Numbered from the stretch's first letter, positions 10,708 to 22,140 are shown. The stretch is DNA of 64,000 bases from Bidens hawaiensis (GCA_021521415.1 JAIQDT010010013.1:1-64000), one strand, 5' to 3'. Made by a program: numbers and translations. The notes: generated by a model not told the origin, from the letters alone.

Positions 10708-11726
10708 TGAAGAGGTAGGTCCCAGCAGAGACCAGTTGGTCCCGCAAGACTCACCTTGAACAGGGACGTCTGCGCAAAGGCCATCTGCTCCCGCAGGACC
10801 CACCATACTCATAGGATCTTACGCGCAGTACACAAGCTGAACACGCAGGGAAAGCCTCCCAATGGTGAAGTACCCCGCCTGTTCCCGCAGTTGCGGATAC
10901 AAGCCATCAGGGAAGGCTACCCGCAGACAGCAGGGCTACACGCACAAGACACTAGCTACTTCAGTAGTCACATGAAGGAATGAGCAAGGCGGGAACAATC
11001 CCGCCTAAATGAGCCAGTCTGATTCTGAAAGATCTTTTGTACCATACCTACCAAGGTATGGATAGGACAGACGATCTGACCAGAACAGCCCATGAGCCAA
11101 TCACAGGGTGACAGCTCATCGACAACAGGGCGAGGAGGAGCACCCTCTAGTACTGTTTGTCACTATTAGCCGCTGCCTACTCACCAACCCTTACTGAGGA
11201 GCATGCGCGGCCTATAGTTGGTGGAATAGTGTTACTGTTGGCCGTAACCTATTCACCAACCAGCATGGCCTGCGTACAATCCACAGTAAGTGGGACGTGC
11301 ATAATCTACAGTTGGTGGAATAGTGCAGCCGACTTTGTTACTGTTGGCCGTAACCTACCCACCAACCAGTATGGCCTGTGCATAGTCCACTGTTGGTTGA
11401 ACAGGAATACTATTCAGCCGGCTGTACCTTCTTGGAAACCTACCTTCGGCTATAAATACTCCAATATCTTGGAATGGTAAGATCATCTACTATCCAGTTA
11501 TCTAGCAATCTCTTAATATACACTTATATTCAGAGCAACCTAGTCTGATTCTCACGCCGGAGGGTGGTCACAAGGAGGAACTCCCCCCTTCTCAGTGACG
11601 AGCTTACGGTGTTTGTTTTGCAGGTCTCCTGAAGAACAGCCTTCTCAGTTAGACCTCATCCGTGGGAAACATTACTTAACCCCCAGATTATCTATAATCT
11701 GTACCGGGTCACCTAGTGTTTCTTCA
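10708..11726 (+). repeat. 5' LTR of the Tat element
   Basis: Begins TGAAGAGGTAGG and ends TGTTTCTTCA; the exact partner is at 22155-23173. Within U3, a gttggccgtaacct...accaaccag block is present at about 11165, 11239 and 11345, giving two to three imperfect repeats, a usual place for enhancer-like repeats. Small open frames inside it have no recognisable product. Confidence 0.95.
11451..11458 (+). promoter_or_regulatory. TATA box in the Tat 5' LTR
   Basis: TATAAATA in a cttcggcTATAAATActcc context, conserved in the right LTR at 22898 and in the older minus-strand copy (2512-2505). It should start the genomic RNA roughly 30 nt downstream, about 300 nt before gag. Confidence 0.75.
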
Positions 11727-11727
11727 T

Positions 11728-11745
11728 TGGCGCCATCCGTTTATA
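11728..11745 (+). other. Primer binding site of the Tat element
   Basis: TGGCGCCATCCG begins one base after the LTR end. TGGCGCC is the complement of a tRNA 3' end bearing CCA. The matching tRNA cannot be fixed here. Confidence 0.65.
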
Positions 11746-11786
11746 AAAGCTAGAACTACTTTAGTTTTTTCACAATTTCTGAAGAA

Positions 11787-14700
11787 ATGGTTAACGTTAC
11801 TCCGGTTCAAAGGCCAGTAACCGACCAAGAAACCCCGGTAACAACCCCAGCAACTGGGGGGAACACCGGCGGTTATACAATCCTTACGAACACTACCCCG
11901 ACTACCCAAGCCGGGGCAAGTGGAGTAAATATTCCATTGGGGTTCTCCGATACCCAACTGGAAAAACGAACGAAGGTTCCTCGCCAAACACTAGATCAAG
12001 TGAAGGCATGGGCCGAAGCACGGCAAAGAGAATTCCAAGCCGAATTGGACGAACGCTTGCGTTCAGTTCAACAGGCTGACGAATTCGCCAGTACTCGCCA
12101 ACACCTCAATATGAGCAGTGACTGCGAGTACTCAGACGACGAGTTGGAGTCCGACACCGACGCGAACCCTCGCCATAAGGCGAAAGGGAAGCGTAAGGAA
12201 AAGGACGTCCAACCAAAAAGGAATTTTGGGGAAGCCTTTAAACCAATCGTGGAGAGAAACCCGCGTGACTTTTCCAAAACCTTTAGACCAACTGCTACAA
12301 ATGCAGGGAAGTCAAAGTTCGCAAGGGACATTGCGGAAGCAATCGCCCCGAGAAGTGCCAAACAAATGTCCAACATTGGCACTTACGATGGTCTATCCGA
12401 CCCAGACGACCATTTGAACAGGTTCATTGCGGGGGCTACCGTCAGCAACTGGACGGAACCCACGTGGTGCTACATGTTCCAGATGACTCTGGTCGGAGCG
12501 GCCAGGGCATGGTTCGATCGTTTACCGATCCACCACATATATGACTGGGCGGACTTTCAGAACAAGTTCAGCCAGCATTTCAGCCAACAGAGGAAGTACA
12601 CTGAAGAGCAGTGGACGATCCTTAACTGCGTGAGAGAGGAGGATGAATCTCTACTAGACTTCATCACTCGCTTCAACTCCAAAAAGCTTAGTCTCGGCAA
12701 CATAAGTGAAGATCTGGTTCGCGCCGCCTTCATCCAAGGCGCCGAATACCCAGAACTTATCCGCACATTGACGGGTAAGGATGGCATGCCATCAACTTGG
12801 GATGCCATCATGACGGCGGCAAAGCGCTTTGCCGAGACGGAAAAGCAACTGGGAAGAGATCTTCCCCAGAGTACACACCTCTACACGCAGAGGACCAGAG
12901 AGAACAATGTCCGGATCGCCCGGCAGAACAAAAAGAGGAGGCTAGGTATTTGGCAGTCAAGGGTAAACTTTGACACCTCATCCAGCTCTCGCCCTCTTGT
13001 TGGCGGAAGGGACAACACACACCCTTCAAACCAAAAACACCGGTGGACGCCACTCACGAAGAGCGTCACGGAGATATTTGCCACGGAAAAATTGCCATGG
13101 CCTAAAGCCCCATTGATCCGGCAGAAACCTAATGCGGATCAAAGCAAATCCTGTGATTTCCACGGGACAAAGGGTCATGGTACTGAAGAGTGCACATCCT
13201 TGAAGGATATTATTGAGACATTTGTCAAGGACGGAAGGCTTGCACATCTTGTGGCATCGATCAGGAAGGGAGGAAGGAATGACAACCGGTACAGAGGTAA
13301 CGGACGAAAGCCCGTCGATATCAGCATCAACATGGTTCATGGCAAGGTCAGAGGAAGAAAAAGACGGCTGGCAGAACCATGCGCGTGGAAAGAAGCTGAG
13401 GTGCGCTTCCCGCGAGTGCCAGGAGGCCCCAGCAAAGAAGGCCCCATCGTCATCAGAAGCCAGCTGGGGCACTACATCACTTCACGCACTCTTGCTGACA
13501 ACGGCGCTTCGTCGACAGTGATGTACAGACAGTTCTTTGATAAGCTGGATGATGAAGACAAAGAACGCTTGGAAACGGTCTACGCTTCAATGGAAGGGTT
13601 TGACGGAAGTACAGAAACACCCCTGGGTATCCTATCTTTCCCCGTTACTCTTACTGATGGGAATCATTCACGCACAGAAGACGTGGATTTTGTCGTAATG
13701 AAAAAGCCACATCATACGTACGACATCCTATTCGGAAGAGACGGGATGGCAAGATTCAACGCCGTGGTATCTTCAGTCCATGGCATGATGGGATGGCCAA
13801 CAGCTGAGGGTGTAGCAATGATCTCTGGCATTCCCCAGGTATGCATTGCATCTGTTTCATCTAAACCCAAACCGAAAAAGGCTAAACCAACCATCACTGA
13901 ACCAGAAAAATGGGCCTTCAATGGCAAATACCCCGACCAGGCCGTTACCATTGGACCAACAATCGTTGATCCCACCCGCACCTTACTCAAACGCTTACTG
14001 CAGAAGAACGCTGACATCTTTGCGTGGGCACCAGCTGACATGACTGGTGTACCCCGAAGTAAGGCGGAGCATAAGCTCAAATGCGATCCGGCTGTTACGC
14101 CAATCGTACAAAAGCGCAGAGTGATGGGGCCTGAACAAACTAACGCGTGTAGAACCCAAGTCAAGGAACTCCTTGACGCAGGCATCGTACGCGTTAGTAG
14201 ATATCAAACATGGGTTGCAAATCCCGTAATGGTACCGAAGAATGACAAACAATGGCGCATGTGCATAGATTTCAAAGATTTGAACAAAGCATGCCCCAAA
14301 GATTGTTATCCGTTACCAGAAATTGATCTCAAAGTGGATTCGTTGGCACCATTCCGCCTTAAATGCTTCTTGGATGCGTATAAGGGGTACCACCAAATCC
14401 ACATGGCCATTGATGACCAGGACAAAACCGTATTTCGGACGCCCGATGGTACATTTTGTTATAAAATGATGCCATTCGGACTTAAGAATGCAGGGTCCAC
14501 GTACCAACGACTAATGGACAAAGAGTTTCATGCCCAAATCGGGAGAAACTTGGAAGTCTATATGGATGATTTGGTCATCAAAAGCCTCGAGCCTGAGGCG
14601 ATGTTGAAAGACATTGAAGAAACTTTCAACACGCTCCGAAAGATAAACATGAAGCTCAACCCGAGCAAGTGTTCATTTGGGATGGAAGAAGGGAAGTTCT

Positions 14701-17135
14701 TGGGAGTCATTGTTACTAAAGATGGCTTTAGAGCGAACCCTGAAAAGGTCGAAGCCATTGTTAAAATGGAATCACCTACCACCATCAAACAGGCTCAGAC
14801 ACTGAATGGACGACTAGTCGCACTTAATCGCTTCTTGGCAAACCATGCAGATAAGTCGTTTCCTTTCGTGTCAACATTGAGAAACTGCTTGAAGAAAACG
14901 CACTTCCGCTGGACACCAGAAGCGGAAGCAGCTTTTCAGGAGATTCGGTCACGCCTGATCGAACTCCCAACACTTACAGCACCACAAGCGGGAGAGGAGT
15001 TAATCCTATACCTTTCCGCAACAGATAGAGCAACCGGGGCAGTCCTGCTAGTAGAACGAAAGGGCATCCAGATGCCAATCTATTATGTTAGCCGTGTACT
15101 AACAGACGTAGAAACCCGGTACTCTACCCTCGAAAAATTAGTCTTAGCACTTATACATGCTTCACGCAGGTTAAGACGATATTTCCAAGGCCACCCAATC
15201 ACCATTCTCACCAACTTCAAACTCTCAAACGTTCTAGGCAAACCCGAATTATCGGGACGTCTAGCCAAATGGGCAATTGAATTGGGAGAATATGCAATTA
15301 AGTACAAGCCAAGACCAGCCATAAAAGGCCAGGTCCTGGCCGATTTTATTGCAGAAGTCCCCGCTTCGCGGGAGAAAGAGTGCCAGGAGGAGGCTCAACC
15401 CTCCCCAGCACAGGACGTCAATGATGTCTGGCGACTCTATACTGATGGAGCAGCCAGTAACGAGGGTTCAGGCGCAGGGTTAAAATTAACCAACCCAGCG
15501 GGCCAAGAATATACTTACGCTATTCGGTTGGACTTTCCAAGTACGAATAACGAAGCCGAATATGAAGCATTCTTGGCCGGTTTGAGAATTGCGCATAAGA
15601 TGGGAGTGAAAAACTTGGAAGCCCATGTGGATTCCATGCTGGTGGCCAACCAAATAAATGGAACATACACGGCTGTGAACGACACCATGGCCCTGTACCT
15701 CGCCCAGGCAAAAACCCTTATGCGTGATTTTAGTGATTGTAAAGTCATACATGTCAAGCGCAGCGAAAACAAATCTGCGGATGCGTTAAGCAAGCTTGCA
15801 TCACTAGCCTTCACCCACCTGGGAAAGGACATCCGCATTGAACTCCTCGAAGCGCCATCAGTCCCGCACAAGGAAATTTGTGTCATCCAAACCAGTACAG
15901 AAACGTGGATGACACCAATAATAAATTACCTTGCAGCAGGAATACTACCAGAGTCAAAAACACAGGCAAGAAAACTACGCTGTAAAGCACTGAATTATCA
16001 ACTCGTCAATGACATCCTTTACAGACGTAACTTTCTTGGCCCACTCTTGAGATGCGTGGACAACCAAGATGCCAACTACCTCCTAAGGGAAGTACACGAA
16101 GGCATCTGTGGGGTACACGCAGGTCCCCGCGCTGTTGTAGCCAAGCTAAACAACGCGGGATACTTTTGGCCAGGGATGCATACGGATGCACTGGCATACA
16201 TCAGAAAATGCAGGTCTTGCCAGCTTTACGCACCTAACACGCATCGCCCGAAAAACGAACTGGTTCCAGTCACTTCTTCGTGGCCATTTCAGAAGTGGGC
16301 CATCGATGTGACAGGCCAATTTCCTACAGCAGCAGGAAATGTTCAGTTCCTAGTGGTAGCCATCGACTACTTCACCAAGTGGATAGAAGCAAAACCTTTA
16401 GCCCAAACAACCGCAAAGCATATCAAAAAATTTATTTGGGAATTTATAATTTGTCGTTTTGGACTTCCACAGAATTTGGTGAGCGATAACGGCACCAACT
16501 TTGCTGACAAAAAGCTACAACAATGGCTAAAAGAACTTCAAATCACCCACACCTTTACCTCAGTGGCACACCCGCAAGGAAATGGTGAGGTGGAAAGAGC
16601 AAATAAAAGCATCGTCGAAGGCATAAAGAAAAGACTCTTGAAACACAGATCCGGCTGGGTGGACGAGCTTCCGCACGTCCTTTGGGCAAACAGAACGTTG
16701 AAGAAGGCCAGTACGGGAGAAACCCCGTTCAGCCTCACTTATGGCACTGAAGCCATGGTCCCGGTCGAAATTGGTCTACCCTCACCAAGGGTCTTGAGTC
16801 AGCCAGAAGACAATGATGCGGAAAGACGGTTGGATCTTATGCTAACTGAGGAACGCAGAGACTTAGCCGCAGTGCGTGAAGAGAACTACAAACGACAAAT
16901 GCAAAAGTACTACAACACGCGGGTAAAACTCTGCAACTTCAAGGAAGGAGACTACATACTGCGTAACAACGAGGCTTCGAACCAAGAACGCCCAGGAAAG
17001 TTGGCCCCGATCTGGGAAGGGCCATACGTTATCAAACAGGTTCTGGGAAAGGGCGCATACCGGCTCGAAAGGCTCGATGGCACTCCCATCCCAAGAACAT
17101 GGAATGGAGCTCAATTACGCAAATGTTATATGTAG
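11787..17135 (+). CDS. Gag-pol polyprotein, Tat lineage (1782 aa, intact)
   Basis: One uninterrupted frame from the first ATG after the primer site. Gag covers about residues 1-490, with the gag core near 205-320 and a C-X2-H-X4-H-X4-C knuckle at C456, H459, H464, C469. Protease has DNGAS at 571-575 in place of the usual D-[ST]-G; such variants occur in this lineage. Reverse transcriptase spans about 750-1000 with YMDD at 925-928. The first RNase H (about 1070-1190) reads LYLSAT where the catalytic Asp is expected, so it looks inactive. A second, archaeal-type RNase H (about 1215-1335) keeps D1220, E1256 and D1282. Integrase has the H1437-H1444-C1475-C1478 zinc site and D1507, D1567, E1603. 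It would copy and insert the element in the nucleus. No frameshift separates gag from pol. Confidence 0.96.
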   Translation: MVNVTPVQRPVTDQETPVTTPATGGNTGGYTILTNTTPTTQAGASGVNIPLGFSDTQLEKRTKVPRQTLDQVKAWAEARQREFQAELDERLRSVQQADEFASTRQHLNMSSDCEYSDDELESDTDANPRHKAKGKRKEKDVQPKRNFGEAFKPIVERNPRDFSKTFRPTATNAGKSKFARDIAEAIAPRSAKQMSNIGTYDGLSDPDDHLNRFIAGATVSNWTEPTWCYMFQMTLVGAARAWFDRLPIHHIYDWADFQNKFSQHFSQQRKYTEEQWTILNCVREEDESLLDFITRFNSKKLSLGNISEDLVRAAFIQGAEYPELIRTLTGKDGMPSTWDAIMTAAKRFAETEKQLGRDLPQSTHLYTQRTRENNVRIARQNKKRRLGIWQSRVNFDTSSSSRPLVGGRDNTHPSNQKHRWTPLTKSVTEIFATEKLPWPKAPLIRQKPNADQSKSCDFHGTKGHGTEECTSLKDIIETFVKDGRLAHLVASIRKGGRNDNRYRGNGRKPVDISINMVHGKVRGRKRRLAEPCAWKEAEVRFPRVPGGPSKEGPIVIRSQLGHYITSRTLADNGASSTVMYRQFFDKLDDEDKERLETVYASMEGFDGSTETPLGILSFPVTLTDGNHSRTEDVDFVVMKKPHHTYDILFGRDGMARFNAVVSSVHGMMGWPTAEGVAMISGIPQVCIASVSSKPKPKKAKPTITEPEKWAFNGKYPDQAVTIGPTIVDPTRTLLKRLLQKNADIFAWAPADMTGVPRSKAEHKLKCDPAVTPIVQKRRVMGPEQTNACRTQVKELLDAGIVRVSRYQTWVANPVMVPKNDKQWRMCIDFKDLNKACPKDCYPLPEIDLKVDSLAPFRLKCFLDAYKGYHQIHMAIDDQDKTVFRTPDGTFCYKMMPFGLKNAGSTYQRLMDKEFHAQIGRNLEVYMDDLVIKSLEPEAMLKDIEETFNTLRKINMKLNPSKCSFGMEEGKFLGVIVTKDGFRANPEKVEAIVKMESPTTIKQAQTLNGRLVALNRFLANHADKSFPFVSTLRNCLKKTHFRWTPEAEAAFQEIRSRLIELPTLTAPQAGEELILYLSATDRATGAVLLVERKGIQMPIYYVSRVLTDVETRYSTLEKLVLALIHASRRLRRYFQGHPITILTNFKLSNVLGKPELSGRLAKWAIELGEYAIKYKPRPAIKGQVLADFIAEVPASREKECQEEAQPSPAQDVNDVWRLYTDGAASNEGSGAGLKLTNPAGQEYTYAIRLDFPSTNNEAEYEAFLAGLRIAHKMGVKNLEAHVDSMLVANQINGTYTAVNDTMALYLAQAKTLMRDFSDCKVIHVKRSENKSADALSKLASLAFTHLGKDIRIELLEAPSVPHKEICVIQTSTETWMTPIINYLAAGILPESKTQARKLRCKALNYQLVNDILYRRNFLGPLLRCVDNQDANYLLREVHEGICGVHAGPRAVVAKLNNAGYFWPGMHTDALAYIRKCRSCQLYAPNTHRPKNELVPVTSSWPFQKWAIDVTGQFPTAAGNVQFLVVAIDYFTKWIEAKPLAQTTAKHIKKFIWEFIICRFGLPQNLVSDNGTNFADKKLQQWLKELQITHTFTSVAHPQGNGEVERANKSIVEGIKKRLLKHRSGWVDELPHVLWANRTLKKASTGETPFSLTYGTEAMVPVEIGLPSPRVLSQPEDNDAERRLDLMLTEERRDLAAVREENYKRQMQKYYNTRVKLCNFKEGDYILRNNEASNQERPGKLAPIWEGPYVIKQVLGKGAYRLERLDGTPIPRTWNGAQLRKCYM

Positions 17136-17324
17136 ATCAATTCCAAAACTTGTAAAGAAAAGGCCAAGAGCCACTTCTAATGGAAATGATTCTCCTTTCA
17201 TAATGTGTTTACCTTTATCCTTATGAACTCCCCACTGGTGCCGGTATTTACCGCATAAATGAGGAGAAGTAAGTCATTGCGTGTGGAAGGCGGCAAAACC
17301 CGCATAAACACAACGTAAAAAATA

Positions 17325-17830
17325 AGGGAAACCTACACGCAGGTATGATGTAAGTAAAGTTTAGCCATCTTTGTAAGTGCAAGTGACGGTCTTATCCGCA
17401 CAATCACAAATAAGGAAGCAAAACTTCAAACTATCATCTACCACGTTCAAAGGTTATCCTAAAAAAAAAAAAAAAAATACTTAGAAATAAGGATAAGGAA
17501 AACCTACACGCAGGTCAGGTATGGGTAAAGTTTAGCCATCCTACCAAGTGCAAGTGACGGTTCAACCCGCACAATCACGAAAGAGGAAGCAAAACTTTAA
17601 CCCACTATCAACCGCGTTCAAAGGTTAACTTATCCTAAATACTTAGAAATTTCGAGGAAAAATGAGGAAAACCTACACGCAGGTCAGATGACGGTTAAAA
17701 TTTAGCCATCCTACCAAGTGCAAGTGACGGTTCTACCCGCACAATCACGAAGGAGGAAGCGAAACTTTAACCCATCATCAACCACGTTCAACAGGTTAAC
17801 TTATTCTAAAAAACTTGGAAAATTGCTAAC
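17325..17830 (+). repeat. Three tandem ~170-bp repeats behind pol
   Basis: ACCTACACGCAGG occurs at 17331, 17502 and 17671, and each copy continues with gtttagccatc...caagtgacggt...cgcacaatcac and a gttcaaaggtt tail. A run of A's interrupts the first junction. The array lies between the 3' ends of gag-pol and of the antisense gene, so both transcripts would terminate in or near it. Confidence 0.85.
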
Positions 17831-17999
17831 TTAAACTAAGTCATGAGCTTATAAAGCAAGGAATCCAAAGGAAATAACAATCTTATCCGCAAAAAGATTT
17901 ATATTTCAATGATATATTACAAGAATGGCCGGGTTACTACCCGCCTGAAAGAGTAAATCTATACAAGTCTATCTTAGCAATGGAAAGGGGTCTTCAGGA

Positions 18000-20997
18000 T
18001 CAAGCTTCAGGGCCGCTTCCACTTGGACCCGCTCCGTCAGAAGAACGGGGTGGTTCGAGGAACGCTTTGAGGACAGCTAACCCATCATCATCAGCAGCTA
18101 CTTCGTCCACCTTTTCCACCACTGGATGCGGGAAGGCGGCGTATTGGTTCAATGCTTGGTCATAAATGGCTTCGGTATCCACATCGAACAAAGGGAAGTT
18201 GGAAGGCGGGACGCCTTTCTCAACAAACCCTAGACCAAGCAGGAAGCCGGCCTTTTCCCCATCCTCATGAGAAGCGTTGAGGGCTGCGGTCATAGCATCA
18301 TCGTAAGAGGTCTCTGAAAAGACCCGACGCACAACCTACAAAGAAAAAATACAAGTATTAAAACCTTTTCTTACAAAAGAAAAGCGAGAAGATAAAGCTA
18401 AACATACCTGAGGCAACGCTTCTCGAAGAAGCCATTGGAGGGCAGCTTGAGCTTCGTTATGGGCGCGTTCGGCTTCGCTCTTGTTAAGGTTGGCAAGTAA
18501 AACTTACTTTGCGGCAGCCTCTTCGACGCCCTTAAGCTTCCGCTCGGTGTGGTCAAGCACCCCCCTCTGGTCCAGGATTTCCTGGAGTTTCTTGGCATCT
18601 TCCATTGCCAAGGCATCATGAGCGCGTTGGAGAGCCTCTAATTTGGCCTTGAGCTCCTCATTCTCCACACGCAAAGGCTCAGCAACGGCTTCAGCCTTGG
18701 CAGCCCTCTCGGTTGCGTTTCGCGCAGTCTCCCTGGCCAGCCGAAGCTGTTCATTCACAGCTTGGGCAGCCTTGGAGCGGGCCTCGAGTCGCGCCTGAAC
18801 TTCAACCTCGAGGGCCTTGAAGGCCTTCCCCTTGTCGGCGGCAGCTGCCGCCAGCTGTTGGTTCTCCTCCCGAAGAGCACGCGCCTCAGATACGTCCTTG
18901 GCACGAGCTGCTTTCAACTTGTCGTTTTCACGACAAAGCAGCTCGACGCGCGGCTGCATCCGGGCTTGGAGAACCCGAAGCTCATTGGTTAGCCTACCCT
19001 CCTGGTAGCTAGCCATGGCTTCCCCCAACGCACCATGAGGAGCAGCGTGGCGAGCCCAGTCCACGCACTCCACAGGGGTACGAAGGGTTGTTCCTCGGCG
19101 TATGTTCCATCGCGGAACATACACTTCATTGGAATCCGACACTGCAAAAGAAACAAAGGCAGTAAGGAAAAGATAAAAAACATAAGGGAAAAAGAAAGGA
19201 ACCCTACGCACCTGTAGGGTCAATGACAGGGCGATAGCCGCCAAACCCATCACCTGAACCTAAAGGAAATCCATCCAACAGGTCAGGCAGACGGGAAGGG
19301 GGCAAAGATCGGCGGGAAGCCCTGCGCGTACCTGATGGTCCGGCCGTAGGTGCCGGTGGCGCGGGCATGGTGGCAGCCGCCTTGGTCGCCGTTGTGGTCG
19401 CCGCCGCCTCAGCAGCAGCAGTAACCGCCGGCTCCGTGAAGGATGCTGTAAAAATCGCACTCACGGCCGGCGGTGACGTCATCTCGGCCGGAACAGTTGG
19501 CTCAAAGGAACGAGCAACTGGACCAGCGGATGCAGACGCAGGCGCCTGGGTCGACGCCTCAGGAAGGCTGACCGAGCCTACCGTCATTGGCGGGGAGGTA
19601 CTCCCCTGCGCTTCACCCCGGAATGCGTCAACATCCACGCCTGCACAAAGAGTGTTAAATTTAAGAAGTAATAAATCTGCAAAGATATTATGATTGTACT
19701 TACGGGTTTTCTTGACCCTGAACGTACGGACGGGCGGGGAGGAACCCGATGGAGCCGGCCTCTTGGTACCGGTCACCGTCGTCTTCGTTGGTTCTCCGGA
19801 GGTAACGGTCGTAGCCTCCGGAACAGTGGTCTTCTTACCACCGGGCTGCCCCGCCACCTCTTCACTATCTGACTCCGAGTCAGATAGAACCACCGGACCA
19901 GCCGTGGAGGCCTTCTCCTTCCCTTTCCCGCCGGCAGCAGCTTTCTTCTTCCGCACCAATGGAGGAGCATCTGAGGATTCCTCAGAAGAAGACAGGTCAA
20001 GAATTCCAACAGCGGGTACAACATTAAGGGGTTGAGGAAGGAATATCGCCTTACCTGGCCGCCGTTGGCTCAGGATCTCGTGGCCCAGCGGATAGACCTC
20101 CACAAACCGATCCGCTGTTTGCTCCAGGATGGGCAACTCGCCCTCGTCCAAAGCACGAGTACCCATCCGCGCGGGACCGTCGGCTTCCCGCGGAAACAGA
20201 AGCGACTCCAAATCATTTCCCTCTGAAAGAAAAGAAACAGTTAGAAGACAAACTTGTATCAAAAAAGAAAAACAAGACATACCATAGGGAATAGAGTTCA
20301 AACCGTATTCGAGGAGGATGGGAACCAGAGATGCATCTTTCCACACCCGGCTCATCCCTAACATGACCATCCCGGACTCCGCAAACCGGTAAACCGGAGA
20401 TTGGATCCGGGATATCTTCGAAAACCATTCCGCCTCCTGGTAGTTGGGGGCGTGAAGGCTCGGTATCGCTTGGCCATTTTTAAACTTCATGGCAAGGGGG
20501 ATGGCGCGGGCAGAAATGTAGAAGAATTCCTGCTTCCACGCGCGAAGACTGCGCTCGGTGTCGCAAATCTTCAGACCCTTAATACGGGTCGTCAGGGTGT
20601 ACCACCCTTGGATGCACCTCCAGGTATAGAAGGTCATCAGGCGGTCCACATGGGGCTCGATGCCCAAAATCCGGCACACCCACTCAAAATGGCGAATCTT
20701 GGCGATCGCCATGGGGTGCAGCTCGGTCAAATGGACACCGTGCCTCTCAAGGACACGGTAAACAAATTTTGTCAATGGGAATCTAAGATTCCCATAGACA
20801 AAAAATGCAGCATAAACCCCGATCTTGCCACTGGGGGCATCGTACACGGTCTGGTGGGATTCAGGAAACTCAGGCTCGAGATGATCGAGCATGAACTTCC
20901 TGACAACATACCGGTACTGATCGCCGGGCAGAGCACACTGGCACTCACCAGCAGTACCCCTGTCGTCAGCTATAGCTTCAGCATCACGAGAGGACAT
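18000..20997 (-). CDS. Antisense additional gene of the Tat element, five exons, one internal stop
   Basis: Exons on the minus strand are 20997-20283, 20222-19704, 19640-19212, 19141-18408 and 18335-18000. The introns are only 60, 63, 70 and 72 nt, all GT-AG, and the exons sum to exactly 911 codons. The first ATG after the TATA box at 21126 is 20997. The N-terminal ~200 residues (HGVHLTELHPMAIAKIRHFE, YTWRCIQGWYTL) match the plant 'putative gypsy-type transposon' domain (Transposase_28 type). The middle is low-complexity Ser/Thr/Pro/Ala. Exon 4 encodes a long Ala/Glu/Lys/Arg-rich coiled coil, and exon 5 a short conserved-looking tail. An in-frame TAA at 18506-18504 (codon 767) precedes the last part. 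Antisense extra frames are known in Tat elements, but their function is not. An alternative is a captured host gene. Confidence 0.8.
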
Positions 20998-21118
20998 TAT
21001 TGCAGAAAGAAGAGTGATTTCGGGAAAATGCTTGCCTGAAAAAGGGGAGTATTTGCCGGAAATCACTAAGAAGAAGAAGAAGAGTGAAAAGTGTGAATTG
21101 CAAATAACCCTCTCCCCC

Positions 21119-21126
21119 TTTATATA
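21119..21126 (-). promoter_or_regulatory. TATA box of the antisense gene inside the Tat element
   Basis: The minus strand reads ACTATATAAAGGGGG, a strong plant TATA context, about 125 nt before the 20997 ATG. It is well away from either LTR, so the antisense gene seems to have its own promoter. Confidence 0.65.
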
Positions 21127-21467
21127 GTAATCGCAATTAATGCGGTGAATTTAATGCGGAGGAGAGAGAAATCAAAGGTGCAATGAAACTATGACACGTG
21201 GCAAAAAGCAAGCTGGCAACAGCTGTTGAAAGGACGTGTGCCAGTAATTTCGCGGCCACGCGCCCGAAAAATCATGCCCACGCGCCTGAAAAAGCGACTG
21301 GAATGACCATGTTCTGTCACGTCACCATAACTTCCTGCACGTCCTGACACAGTCAGAAGAAACCGTCACACGACGTTTCAGATGTTTGGACTGTTCTTAT
21401 CCTCACCAACCTTTCGAATTTCAAAATTCAAAATTCAAAAAGATTCAAAGGTAAGCGGGAAAATACC

Positions 21468-21765
21468 CCTTACCTTGGCAACCAAGTAACCATAAGACGG
21501 ATGCGGGTACAGTGTTAAGGCAAAACCTTCCACATACCTAGCACCCGCAGGGAATTGAAGCCAAGAATACCCCGGCAACAAAGTAACTATAAGACGGGTG
21601 CGGATACAGTGTTAAGGCAAAACCCTTCACGTACCTAGCACCCGCAGGGAATTGACGCCAGGAGTACCTTGAAAGTAAAGTAACCGTAAGACGAGCGCGG
21701 GTACAGTGTTAAGGCAAAACCCTTCACATACCTAGCGCCCGGCAGGGAATTGAAACCAGGAAGGA
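21468..21765 (+). repeat. Three tandem 97-bp repeats upstream of the antisense gene
   Basis: The phrase taac-yr-taagacg recurs at 21487, 21584 and 21681, each followed by cgggtacagtgttaaggcaaaaccc and tagcacccgcagggaattga. They lie about 340-650 bp upstream of the antisense TATA box, so they might act on that promoter; this is inference. Confidence 0.85.
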
Positions 21766-22140
21766 TCTTCTGGGCAATGCTTGTGGAAACGGAAATAACA
21801 TCCCCGCATAGCGGGAACGTCGAGAAATACATTGTTTGAGGCTCCAGGATGGAATTGGTGGTTTAAACATAATTGATCACTATGTTCAAAACCACTAAAA
21901 CCTCAAGGAGAATCCACACAAGTGAGACTCAACGCTCCTGACTTGCGAGAAGGTTACATACCTACCCGCATCATACCCAAAGATCAAGCAAAAAAATCGG
22001 GAATTTTTGCAAGTGACATTAGGAAACCCGCGGGAAGAATCCCCACGGAGAACCTTAAAAACTAGAAACCCTTTTCAAAACCCCTTGCTTAAAGTCCAAA
22101 AGTTCACCTCACTTTATTAAACATTCAGGAGAAGAACATT

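Noticed and set aside
10756..10983. Open frames inside the Tat LTRs (also at 22203-22430, 11157 and 22604)
   Set aside because: They lie wholly in U3, most begin at non-ATG codons, and they match nothing recognised.
20998..21066. Longer N-terminus for the antisense gene starting at 21066
   Set aside because: The codon there is GTG; the first ATG in frame is at 20997.
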